DNA from: a virus
Virus record (IMG/VR): IMGVR_UViG_3300009790_003608
Coordinates: 1 to 41,687 of that record
Direction: 5' to 3' (one strand)
DNA: 41,687 nucleotides
The position numbers and the translations under genes are program-made. Under the pieces are notes generated by a model that saw only the letters and a program-made list of their open reading frames with translations, did no database searches and was not told the origin of the DNA. Below are positions 32,735 through 40,513 of the stretch, piece after piece; within the stretch, counting starts at the first letter, position 1, and every line of letters starts with the position of its first letter.

Positions 32735-32944
32735 CTATTTTAACTTTTCTAACATAGAGTTTAACTTAACCCAAACTACATAAAATCTTTCGAACTCATG
32801 TCCTTTGTAGTTAGAGTCTCTTAAGTGATTAAGTATAAACTCAATCTCTTGTTTAGTAAGATTATTTTTTTCTATTGATTTTTTTGCTATTAAATCAGCA
32901 GCGTCGTGCCCATCTATAACTTTACCTTTAGCCTGTACTGGCAT
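32735..32944 (-). CDS. Small helical protein, unknown function
   Basis: 69 residues, mostly helical (DAADLIAKKSIEKNNL, KQEIEFILNHLRDSN, FERFYVVWVKLNSMLEKL) with a balanced charge pattern. It does not resemble the beta-rich fibres around it. Helical proteins of this size next to fibres are sometimes assembly chaperones or regulators; the sequence does not decide. Clean ATG, 11 bases after the upstream stop. Confidence 0.6.
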   Translation of the reverse strand: MPVQAKGKVIDGHDAADLIAKKSIEKNNLTKQEIEFILNHLRDSNYKGHEFERFYVVWVKLNSMLEKLK

Positions 32945-32955
32945 ATAACTTTATT

Positions 32956-33822
32956 TTAAGAATAGATAAAAATATCACCAGAAGTATCTACTTTTATATT
33001 GCCGTTTTTTTGGTAATAAGCTTCATCTATGTGATTAGTATCATTTTCATCAACTACTACAGAAACATGTGCTTCAGTATTAGCAGATCCTGTAGTTGCA
33101 GATATATTTTTGTTTACACCCCATCTAAAATCAGTAGCATCGAATAAAAATGCATCACCAGCACCAGATCCTTGATCTACAACAAGTCCAGCAGTGTCTG
33201 GATCAGTAGAACCTGAGTTAAGAAGGATATATTTGTCTTTTATTTCAGTATTAGTAGTGTTTAAGTAAGCTAATGTACCGTTTACTGTTAAGTTACCGTC
33301 TATCTCTGCATTACCAGTAAGATTTAAGTTATTGAACGTTACATCATCGGTAGTTTGAAGACCTAAGTCTACATTTGAACCAGAAACTCCGTTATTTACT
33401 AAAACTGCTTGTCCTTGAGCATTAGAAGTAAGTATTGAACTTGAAACTATACTTCCACCAAGGTTATATGTAACAGTATTGTTAGTAACAGTTGCTGATA
33501 AGTTATTACCACCTTCAAACTTTAAGTTTTCAGTTTTAAGATTGATAGTATCACCACCACCTGTTGCTCCTGAACCACTATAGGATAAAGTAGAAGCTAC
33601 ACCTGTTAACTGAGACCCATCTCCTATGAAAGAACCTGAAAAAGATCCACTAATGTCGACAACTGCTGAGTTTTGGGCAACAATATTACCTGTTCCTGCT
33701 ATAGGAGTTGTTGTTAAGTTGCCTGATGCTCCAGTTACTACACCAGATGAAAGAGAGTCTACTTGTAAGTTGGCTAGGTTAGCCGATGACCCTGATACTA
33801 TTATCTTTTTCCAAGTTGCCAT
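32956..33822 (-). CDS. Fibre-like virion protein
   Basis: 288 residues. The N-terminal WKKIIVSGSSANLANLQV block is shared with the 699-residue fibre. SGSFSGSFIGDGSQLTGV, GGGDTINLKTENLKFEGG and VSSSILTSNAQGQAVLVNN follow. A C-terminal domain contains NAEIDGNLTVNGTLAYLNT, IKDKYILLNSG, AGLVVDQGSG and FRWGVNKNISATTG; this TNTEIKDKYI...DTAGLVV pattern is common in marine-phage fibres just before their ends. No S74 domain. Probably a structural fibre segment. A TATTTATA motif lies 19 bases upstream. Confidence 0.7.
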   Translation of the reverse strand: MATWKKIIVSGSSANLANLQVDSLSSGVVTGASGNLTTTPIAGTGNIVAQNSAVVDISGSFSGSFIGDGSQLTGVASTLSYSGSGATGGGDTINLKTENLKFEGGNNLSATVTNNTVTYNLGGSIVSSSILTSNAQGQAVLVNNGVSGSNVDLGLQTTDDVTFNNLNLTGNAEIDGNLTVNGTLAYLNTTNTEIKDKYILLNSGSTDPDTAGLVVDQGSGAGDAFLFDATDFRWGVNKNISATTGSANTEAHVSVVVDENDTNHIDEAYYQKNGNIKVDTSGDIFIYS

Positions 33823-33841
33823 GCTAAAATACTGTTATGTT

Positions 33842-33849
33842 TATAAATA
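33842..33849 (-). promoter_or_regulatory. TATTTATA motif, candidate late promoter element
   Basis: Perfect copy in the 33-base gap before the 288-residue gene, 19 bases before the ATG. Confidence 0.4.
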
Positions 33850-33855
33850 TGTAAC

Positions 33856-34377
33856 TTATTCGTTTACTCCTAGGTATAGATTATAATCATTCCCGTAGTA
33901 AATACCACCTTCTACAGCTGTTGGAGTTGAACTTTGTGATATAAGTTGGAATACTCCTTCTGTATTTACTTTTACTTTTTCCTCTCCATTAATATCAATA
34001 GAAAAATACTTTGAGACACCATCTAACTTAAGATTAAATGAACCAGTAACTTCAAGATCGGAGTTTTGTAAAGTTAATGACCCAGTTATTCCTACAGATC
34101 CTGTAATACTATGTAGATTTAATAAGTCACTACCTATAATAGAAGAACCTGAGAACTCATTTCCAGTAGAAATCTCTTGCCAACCTGCTGCATTACCTTG
34201 ATTAGATGTATCTACTAAAATATAATAACGATTAGTATCCTGTTCGTATACAGTTAACCCTTCATATACATTAGCTGATGATAAAGCATAACGAGCAGCA
34301 GCATTTGCAACGCTAAACCTTGCATCTGATGGTTCGTTGTTAGTTATATTAAACCCGCCTGGTAGTATAATCGCCAT
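33856..34377 (-). CDS. Fibre-like virion protein
   Basis: 173 residues. The N-terminal 75 residues (GGFNITNNEPSDARFSVAN, GLTVYEQDTNRYYILVDT, AAGWQEIS) form the 'Y..N.W..I' type module also seen at the starts of the glycine-rich adhesins (IYHD...VYTGNAW). SITGSVGITGSLTLQNSDLEV follows, and a beta C-terminus ends GGIYYGNDYNLYLGVNE. It is short for a fibre and probably forms a fibre segment or tip together with neighbours. Confidence 0.65.
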   Translation of the reverse strand: MAIILPGGFNITNNEPSDARFSVANAAARYALSSANVYEGLTVYEQDTNRYYILVDTSNQGNAAGWQEISTGNEFSGSSIIGSDLLNLHSITGSVGITGSLTLQNSDLEVTGSFNLKLDGVSKYFSIDINGEEKVKVNTEGVFQLISQSSTPTAVEGGIYYGNDYNLYLGVNE

Positions 34378-34380
34378 ATC

Positions 34381-36048
34381 TTATGTTAAATCATATGTTA
34401 TACTACTGCCGCCACCTCCGGCCTGTAGTGTGTTTGTTTTATATACTTTATATTGTCCGATAGTTGTTACACTAAACTGTCCTAATACACCAAATCCACT
34501 GGTTGTAATATTAGATAAGTTACTTCTTGAACTATCATATACTATATAATGATACTTATCACCTGACCATGATATAGTTAAGCTATCTCCACTAGGATTA
34601 GTGTTACCTTTATCGATAGTACCTACCTCACCGCCTATAGTACTATCCCAAAATGCTAAATCTGATAGTTGACTTGTATTAAACGTAGTTAAAGCACTTG
34701 CTCCATATCTAACACTTCTTATTTTACTGTATGTATTAGTTCTATCACGTGTAGTACTAGTATCTGGTGAGTTCTCTCCTACTGGGGAATCATAATATGC
34801 TGTTGCTGTAATAGATATTGATGTTGATCCTGTAGCTGAACCTGTTATTATATAAGGACTTGTTAGATTTGTTTCAGTTCTATTAAGTTCCCATTGATTA
34901 CTTGTAGCAGATGATGAAGAAGTAAATGTAATACTACCTGTTGCACCTTGTTCTATTTGATTTGAACTATATCCTAACTGTACTGATGGTGTGGATGTTA
35001 GTGAAGGTTGTGCAGGATTACTTTTTGATAGTGTTCCATTAACAGTATCACTGTTTGTGTATATAGAGTTATCTAAAGGTGAACTAGCTGTATAGATTAG
35101 CTTGTAAGTATGACTACCAATAGATGAAGTTGGGAAGGATATTGACGTTCCTGTGTTAACTTCTGATAGTAATACGTTACCTTCATATATAGATGCAGTA
35201 TGTATTATGTATCCTCCGTTATTCCATGTAGCATTTATATCATATGAATCGGATGTTTGGTTAAATCTATCGGTATTGAACCCTGATAATGCTATATTAA
35301 TAGAAGAAGGTTGTGCAGGTGTCCCAAAAGTAAGGGTTAACCTACCACTATTGTAAGTAGCTGCTACATCAGCATCATAATCATTGATTTTTATCTCTTT
35401 TAAGTTAAGATTACTACTAGTAACATAAGTCATAGCACCTGCTCCTGATATTTCAGTAGCTATTTGTGCTGATGATGATAAGATACCACCTGGTATTTCT
35501 TCTAACTGACTATATTTACTACCGGTAATGAATCCTAAATCGGATATCTGTGCTGATCTTGATACAATACCTGTTATACTTGAAGATAAAAACCCTAAAG
35601 CATCGATTTGAGCTGAACTACTTACTAAAGCTTTACTTTCTATAGTAGTTAATCTTGTATCTAATAAAGAAGATGATACATTTTCTAGTGAAGAAGAAGC
35701 TTCTAATGAGGAAACTCTACTTTCTACTGATCCAGTAAATAGATTTAACGATCCAGATACTTGATTTAAGTTAGCAATGTATTGATTAGTAGATCCAGTC
35801 CATTCAGATATAGAGGAAGTCCATAAAGTAATAGCTCCAAACTTAACTTGATCAGCTCCTTGACCGGCTTCTAACGTTGTAATACGTAATCCTACGTCAC
35901 TACCGTTTAATATAAGGTTAGAACCTGAGATTTTAACAGATCCTGTTATAGTAAGTGCATTAGGATGTGGGACTATACTAGAAGCAAAGACTCCATCCTT
36001 ACTAAATACTAACGAACCGGATAATATACTATCAAATCTACCTGCCAT
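34381..36048 (-). CDS. Fibre-like virion protein with coiled-coil-like and Ig-like parts
   Basis: 555 residues. MAGRFDSILSGSLVFSKDGVF opens it; SGSNLILNGSDVGLRITTLE begins a region with heptad-like pattern (VESRVSSLEASSSLENVSSSLLDTRL, split here by its own repeats), followed by three copies of an SSSAQI/SRSAQI motif each before LGFI or similar. From about residue 225 several beta domains follow (YNSGRLTLTFGTPAQPSSI, GSHTYKLIYTASS, SVQLGYSSNQIEQGATGSI) that look Ig-like. The C-terminus (FGVLGQFSVTTIGQYKVYKT) ends with a GGGG run. It directly follows the gp15-like gene, so it may attach near the neck or tail (inference from position only). Confidence 0.68.
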   Translation of the reverse strand: MAGRFDSILSGSLVFSKDGVFASSIVPHPNALTITGSVKISGSNLILNGSDVGLRITTLEAGQGADQVKFGAITLWTSSISEWTGSTNQYIANLNQVSGSLNLFTGSVESRVSSLEASSSLENVSSSLLDTRLTTIESKALVSSSAQIDALGFLSSSITGIVSRSAQISDLGFITGSKYSQLEEIPGGILSSSAQIATEISGAGAMTYVTSSNLNLKEIKINDYDADVAATYNSGRLTLTFGTPAQPSSINIALSGFNTDRFNQTSDSYDINATWNNGGYIIHTASIYEGNVLLSEVNTGTSISFPTSSIGSHTYKLIYTASSPLDNSIYTNSDTVNGTLSKSNPAQPSLTSTPSVQLGYSSNQIEQGATGSITFTSSSSATSNQWELNRTETNLTSPYIITGSATGSTSISITATAYYDSPVGENSPDTSTTRDRTNTYSKIRSVRYGASALTTFNTSQLSDLAFWDSTIGGEVGTIDKGNTNPSGDSLTISWSGDKYHYIVYDSSRSNLSNITTSGFGVLGQFSVTTIGQYKVYKTNTLQAGGGGSSITYDLT

Positions 36049-36049
36049 C

Positions 36050-36871
36050 CTATATATCGTTTATATTACCAGTAGTTTCAGTAGTAACTTTTACTGCTGC
36101 TTTAGAATAGTACTTTTTTGAGTTATGTGCTTGTGCGTTTATAGTGTCTGTTACTATATGACCAAGTAGATTAATAGAAAAGTTAGTTTTAACTATCCTA
36201 TCATTACCTTGAACTATCTCAGTTGCAGTAGTATAGTTATCAATCATAGCTCTAAATCTAAACTTAGTTGGGTTACCCCAGTAAGAATCAGAGGCAAAGT
36301 TAATGCCTTCTATGATTTTATTGTTTTGCTCCATATAATCAGTATAAATAATACAACTATATACTATATTTACATAATCAGGTATAGCAACAGCATAGTA
36401 TTCTTTAACTGGTTCTCTATTATTTAGTATATCGAACTTATCATATGAGTTTTTTCTTGAAAACTTCTTTTGAAACACTCCAAAATGTACAGGTTTGTTA
36501 CCATCTAGCTTATTTCCAAGGTTTCTATTACGTTCTAAGCTATCTCTCCTAAAAACTATTAAAGGAGCTTGCATTTTACCGTTTTTATCACGGTAATACC
36601 CGTCTTTCTGCATAGCTGCCCACCTTTCTGGTGATCCATACACAACTGGAACGTTAAAAGTTTTACCATTTTGTGTAACAGAGGGTTTTAATACTTCATT
36701 AAAGTAGTAAAATATAGCTTCATCAATATCTTTGATGCCTACAGTAAAATTATCAACGTTATCGTCTCTACTTACCTGATATCCTCTATTATTAGTATCA
36801 ACAGAGGTAGTTCCAAGTGATTCGTTAGATAGTTGTTCTTGAGATTTAGGTATAGGTGTGTTTTCAGCCAT
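36050..36871 (-). CDS. gp15: Tail-sheath terminator/stabiliser, T4 gp15-like
   Basis: 273 residues, the same size as T4 gp15 (272). After a flexible N-terminus, DEAIFYYFNEVLKPSVTQNG leads to NVPVVYGSPERWAAMQ, comparable to the FIRVPITYASKEHF segment of T4 gp15. PLIVFRRDSLERN comes next, then VNIVYSCIIYTDYMEQNNKI, comparable to MIYELSIFTRYEDDM. The end (ATEIVQGNDRIVKTNFSINLLGHI) fits the strand that closes the domain. gp15 caps the tail tube and sheath and joins tail to head. Position immediately after the gp14-like gene supports this. Confidence 0.72.
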   Translation of the reverse strand: MAENTPIPKSQEQLSNESLGTTSVDTNNRGYQVSRDDNVDNFTVGIKDIDEAIFYYFNEVLKPSVTQNGKTFNVPVVYGSPERWAAMQKDGYYRDKNGKMQAPLIVFRRDSLERNRNLGNKLDGNKPVHFGVFQKKFSRKNSYDKFDILNNREPVKEYYAVAIPDYVNIVYSCIIYTDYMEQNNKIIEGINFASDSYWGNPTKFRFRAMIDNYTTATEIVQGNDRIVKTNFSINLLGHIVTDTINAQAHNSKKYYSKAAVKVTTETTGNINDI

Positions 36872-36872
36872 G

Positions 36873-37358
36873 TTATCTTACTTCAGTTATGCCAACTCTG
36901 TCGGCTCTTGTTAAATGACAATCTAATACAATAGAAAGTGAAGAACCAAACCCGTTACCATAAGAAGCAAGGTTATAACTCTTATCTCTACCAAGAAATA
37001 GTTGATTTTCCCTTACAGTATCTACTTCATAAAAGTCATTCTGCCATTGAACTATGTCTCCTACTTCAGGAACTACATTAGAATCGACTAAATCAGGTCT
37101 TAAAAATGCAAATGATGCTTCTCTACCTAAATCAGGTCCAAAATCGTCAATATCTATGACTTGATCGCCTCTAGTTATAAGACAGTTTAGTTTAACTGCT
37201 TCCCAATACGATTTTTGAAGAGATTCTCCATATAAGTTAACGTCTAAATCTTCTAAACTTAACTTATGGTATAGGATCTCCTGTTCTACTATGTCTTTTA
37301 GTAGTTCTCTGTTAATATTAACGAGTAAATCGAAGTCTCTGTTAGATCCAAATAGCAT
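36873..37358 (-). CDS. gp14: Neck protein, T4 gp14-like
   Basis: 161 residues; T4 gp14 has about 256, so this is a shortened form. LLKDIVEQEILYHKLSLEDL and NLYGESLQKSYWEAVKLNC open the fold. FGPDLGREASFAFLRPDLV and VPEVGDIVQWQNDFYEVDTV correspond to the 'F...L....P.EGDLIYF...LFEI..VE' segment of gp14. The assignment rests on this pattern and on order (between gp13-like and gp15-like genes). A Shine-Dalgarno AGGAGA precedes the ATG. It should bind the gp13 ring at the base of the head. Confidence 0.58.
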   Translation of the reverse strand: MLFGSNRDFDLLVNINRELLKDIVEQEILYHKLSLEDLDVNLYGESLQKSYWEAVKLNCLITRGDQVIDIDDFGPDLGREASFAFLRPDLVDSNVVPEVGDIVQWQNDFYEVDTVRENQLFLGRDKSYNLASYGNGFGSSLSIVLDCHLTRADRVGITEVR

Positions 37359-37359
37359 A

Positions 37360-37680
37360 TTAGTATTCTCCTGGTCGTTTCATGCGTTCAACTGAGTTAG
37401 CAGCTACTTTAAACGCGTTAATCTCTGTATATTTACTCATTGCATTACTTTTTAGCGATGAGAATGCTTCTGCTGCAGGTTTCTGAGTAATAAGTTTAAC
37501 TTTGAAGGTGTATTTATTAGCTGTATCGTCAGAACCTGCTATAGTACATGTAGTTACACCTGGTAACGCACGAATAAGGTCTGCTAACACTGAAGGACTA
37601 GCTTCTCTACTTATAACCTGCACCATTGCACGATAAGGAGTGTAGATAGCCTCACCTAATATGATATCTTTTAACTTCAT
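37360..37680 (-). CDS. Unknown protein between neck genes
   Basis: 106 residues. The pattern of strands and helices (MVQVISR, SPSVLADLIRALPGVTTCTIAG, KYTFKVKLIT, AAEAFSSLKSNAM, EINAFKVA) suggests a small ferredoxin-like alpha/beta fold with a first strand, helix, two strands and a second helix. Start overlaps the gp13-like stop (TAATG) and its end is one base from the gp14-like start, so it is tightly coupled to the neck genes. It may be a head-neck accessory; there is no counterpart in T4 at this place. Confidence 0.6.
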   Translation of the reverse strand: MKLKDIILGEAIYTPYRAMVQVISREASPSVLADLIRALPGVTTCTIAGSDDTANKYTFKVKLITQKPAAEAFSSLKSNAMSKYTEINAFKVAANSVERMKRPGEY

Positions 37681-38828
37681 TAACCTACATATATAGTCAT
37701 AGGAACATCTCCTAATGACTTTTTTAAATTTTCTCCTTCATTTGCTTTTCTCTCAAGTTGAGATTGTCTAGAAGTTTGATCTAACATCTCTTTTAACTGA
37801 GTTAATAAGGATTCTTTTTCTGATCTAGCATCTGCTAATAAGTCAGCTTGGTTTAGAGTAGCTTCAGAACCAGGAACTGGTACTGTTTGATACTTTCCAC
37901 GTACATATGCTAGTAGTTCTTTTGCTAATGCTAAGGTATATCTAAATACCCATTGTCTACCTACGCTGTTTATTTGACCATAAGTAGGATTATCATAAGG
38001 AACTTCAGCTACATTAGTAACTAATCCAGTTCCATTTAAAAAGCCTGCTGCTTTTTTATCATTTACTTTAAAATATTCAAACCTTAAGTTGTAGTTAGTC
38101 TTAGGTATTGGAAATATTTTAAGTTTATTATTTACAAGTTCGAATGAATATGCTGATCTTCTTATCTGATCATTAAACTCAATAGCTTGTACTTTAAGTA
38201 GGTCATATGATGCAGGCATTAATAAGAAGTTTACTCCAGGACTAAAAGATCCGAAGTCAAAAGCATCCATTAAGGATTGAATACCAGTACCAGTACCAGC
38301 ATAAGGATCAAAATATCTTAATATAGCTGGAGGAGATTCATAAAATACTCTTCTTACTTCTATATTACCTGTAATACCTTGATCAGTAGCCCATTGATCT
38401 AAATCATATTCTTGTTTAGAAGAAGTAACTGATAATGAACCAGTATGTCTAGTTACAAACCCTCCTACTTCTGCTTCTGTACCGTAGTTTTTACTTATGT
38501 TAACTACTCTATCTAATGTAGGGTTAACTATTTTATTATTAGCTGAACCTGCTGTACTATCACTTCCTTCTAGAGATAGATAGTTTTCTCTTATTTTATA
38601 TTGGAATACTTCGTTTCCGTATGTAGTAACTGCTTCTTCAAAACAAGCAAAAAAGTTTTGATCTTGAAGTTCCACATCCATTAAAGGGAATCCTAAACGA
38701 GTACCACAAAACTTTGCTACCTTAGCAGCATCAGTTTGAAAGTCGGTATCGCTATCATAAAATCCGAAAGGAGTAGAGCTACCCGAAGTAAAAGTTGCTG
38801 ATCCATCCCATATAGTTACACTTGCCAT
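37680..38828 (-). CDS. gp13: Neck protein, T4 gp13-like
   Basis: 382 residues, longer than T4 gp13 (309). Residues about 30-75 (FCGTRLGFPLMDVELQDQNF, CFEEAVTTYGNEVFQYKIR) are a conserved N-terminal block. Central residues carry SYDLLKVQAIEFNDQIRRS and FELVNNKLKIFPIP. The C-terminal block (GRQWVFRYTLALAKELLAYVRG, then LLADARSEKESLLTQLKEML) matches the helical end of gp13-type neck proteins, which form the ring beneath the portal. Located straight after the gp23 terminator with a TATTTATA motif upstream, so it begins a new transcription unit that includes the gp14- and gp15-like genes. Confidence 0.62.
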   Translation of the reverse strand: MASVTIWDGSATFTSGSSTPFGFYDSDTDFQTDAAKVAKFCGTRLGFPLMDVELQDQNFFACFEEAVTTYGNEVFQYKIRENYLSLEGSDSTAGSANNKIVNPTLDRVVNISKNYGTEAEVGGFVTRHTGSLSVTSSKQEYDLDQWATDQGITGNIEVRRVFYESPPAILRYFDPYAGTGTGIQSLMDAFDFGSFSPGVNFLLMPASYDLLKVQAIEFNDQIRRSAYSFELVNNKLKIFPIPKTNYNLRFEYFKVNDKKAAGFLNGTGLVTNVAEVPYDNPTYGQINSVGRQWVFRYTLALAKELLAYVRGKYQTVPVPGSEATLNQADLLADARSEKESLLTQLKEMLDQTSRQSQLERKANEGENLKKSLGDVPMTIYVG

Positions 38829-38842
38829 CTATTACAGTTTTA

Positions 38843-38850
38843 TATAAATA
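38843..38850 (-). promoter_or_regulatory. TATTTATA motif, candidate late promoter element
   Basis: Perfect copy immediately downstream of the strong terminator and 14 bases before the gp13-like ATG. The best evidence that the motif is a promoter element. Confidence 0.55.
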
Positions 38851-38852
38851 GC

Positions 38853-38880
38853 CAAAAAAAAAGAGGGCCGAAGCCCTCTC
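38853..38880 (-). terminator. Strong intrinsic terminator after the capsid gene
   Basis: On the coding strand AGAGGGC-TTCG-GCCCTCT, a perfect 7-bp GC-rich stem with a TTCG tetraloop (38879-38862), is followed by nine Ts. It lies about 25 bases after the capsid stop. The clearest terminator in the window. Confidence 0.92.
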
Positions 38881-38903
38881 TTTATTATTATTCTAAGTTA
38901 ATC

Positions 38904-40499
38904 TTAGATCTGAGTTAAGTCAGAGATAAAGATTTTTCCGTAGAATTCTGGTCTGATCATCTTCTTAGCATATCTAGTCATGAGACCTTTTCTTGGAGTG
39001 AAAGTCTCAGGATCGTATACTAGAGGAGTCATCATTAATGGTACGTAAGGTGCATATACAGCTCCTGTTTCTAGGAACTGGCTTCCTCTAAACCCTAATA
39101 ATAAGATATTCTCTGTCATATAAGGATTTTTGTACACTTTGAATCTGTTAGCTAAGCTACCGACTCTTTGTACGCCCATGTTAAACTCTTGCTGATCTCC
39201 ATCAGTTGCAGCAGCATATCCAGGAATAGATTCTAGGATTGTAGCTACGTTAGGTGAAGTTACAATAAAGTTTGCTCCACCTCTTAAAGTTTTTTGGTGG
39301 ATTTTGTTAGATACTTTTTGAACTTTAGTTCCTAGTGTTTGGAACCACTGTCCTTGAGTATTGTAGAAATCAGAAGTAGAAGTAGTCCAATCTGAACCTC
39401 CCCATACTTTGTTATTCTCAGCAGACCACTTATCTGTAGTTCTTGCTTCAGAGATCAACATATCAAGAATCTCTAGATCGATTTCCATTGAGATATATTC
39501 ACTTAATAGTGAAGTTAACTCAGCTTCAGCATCGATAGAGTGATATGCGTTAAGATCTTGAGCGAACTCAGGAGTCCATTGAGCCTTTAACTTTCTAGTT
39601 TTGGCAACGATTGCCTCACTAGCTAGTTTAACGTCGATTTCTGGTATAGTGATTGATGTATCAACAGCAGCTGTAGATGATGCTTCAAAGTCTCCTCTGT
39701 CGTTATCTACTGGTTGCTTGTGATAGTATATTACAGGAGTAGCAGAGTTTGCTAGGTGAGTTCCTGTACCATATTGTACAAATACGATATTAGAACCGTC
39801 GATTTTAGTATATTGAGGTAAAATAGTAGTACCTGCAACTCTAAACGCTCTAACACCTAGTTCGTCGTATCCTGGGATCTCAGAAGTAGCAATAGTTACT
39901 GTTTCTAAAGTTTGTCCTGCGATGTTTGCAACAGCTTCTGCTTCATAGTTAACAGATGCAGATGTTGCAGCAGTTACTGCAGCAGCAGTTCCACCAGCAG
40001 AAGATACTTGGTTGATTGAGTAACCAAACTGTCCAGCGCCATAAAGACCACCAGCTACGTCAGTATCAACACCCATCTTTACAGATCCAGATGATACGTT
40101 ACCGTATAGGTTTTCTCCGTCGTTTCTTCCGTTAGTTCCAGTACCATATTTAAAGTCTAGATAAAATACTAGTCCTGATGGTAAGTTCATTGGTTGTACA
40201 GATACAAAGTCCTGTGCAACGATTTGAGCAAATACCTTTCTTACTAAAGGTAAAGCTACACCAGCCCATTGTTCACCACCGCCAGCAGAAAAGCTTCCTC
40301 CGCCTACGTTTGTTGAGTTAGCTTCCGCTACGATTTGTTTTGCTTGGTTCTCAAGGATCATCGCCATATTTGACTGATATCTTTCATCCTCGATTCCCTC
40401 TAACAAACCTGAAGCAGACCACTTCTCAGCCAAACGAGCTGCGTCAGCTTGCATGCTTTTGTAGTTGTTTGAGCTTTCTAAAAGGTTATTAATTTCCAT
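38904..40499 (-). CDS. gp23: Major capsid protein, T4 gp23-like
   Basis: 531 residues, the length of T4 gp23 (521). The start (LLESSNNYKSMQADAARLAE) is the removable N-terminal part. GGEQWAGVALPLVRKVFAQI then FVSVQPMNLPSGLVFYLDF match the 'GPAVMGMVRRAIPNLIAFDICGVQPMNSPTGQVFAL' block of T4 gp23. Further blocks are KARTRKLKAQWT-like KTRKLKAQWTPEFAQDLNAYH, SEYISMEIDLEILDML and the C-terminal GLMTRYAKKMIRPEFYGK. Prohead protease cleavage probably follows Glu59 (QIVAE-ANSTN), by alignment with the mature T4 start at 66; MILE at 47-50 is another candidate. It forms the head shell. Preceded by the scaffold-like gene and followed by the strong terminator. Confidence 0.95.
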   Translation of the reverse strand: MEINNLLESSNNYKSMQADAARLAEKWSASGLLEGIEDERYQSNMAMILENQAKQIVAEANSTNVGGGSFSAGGGEQWAGVALPLVRKVFAQIVAQDFVSVQPMNLPSGLVFYLDFKYGTGTNGRNDGENLYGNVSSGSVKMGVDTDVAGGLYGAGQFGYSINQVSSAGGTAAAVTAATSASVNYEAEAVANIAGQTLETVTIATSEIPGYDELGVRAFRVAGTTILPQYTKIDGSNIVFVQYGTGTHLANSATPVIYYHKQPVDNDRGDFEASSTAAVDTSITIPEIDVKLASEAIVAKTRKLKAQWTPEFAQDLNAYHSIDAEAELTSLLSEYISMEIDLEILDMLISEARTTDKWSAENNKVWGGSDWTTSTSDFYNTQGQWFQTLGTKVQKVSNKIHQKTLRGGANFIVTSPNVATILESIPGYAAATDGDQQEFNMGVQRVGSLANRFKVYKNPYMTENILLLGFRGSQFLETGAVYAPYVPLMMTPLVYDPETFTPRKGLMTRYAKKMIRPEFYGKIFISDLTQI

Positions 40500-40513
40500 G
40501 TCTTTTTAAAATA

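Noticed and set aside
15364-36048. CRISPR or tandem DNA repeats in the GSL/SSSAQI regions
   Set aside because: Similarity is at protein level with differing third codon positions and irregular spacing; there is no constant DNA repeat with spacers.
539-38850. TATAAATA on the plus strand as classical T4 late promoters
   Set aside because: In that direction they would read away from all genes; no plus-strand gene is supported anywhere in the window. The motif is better described from the coding strand.
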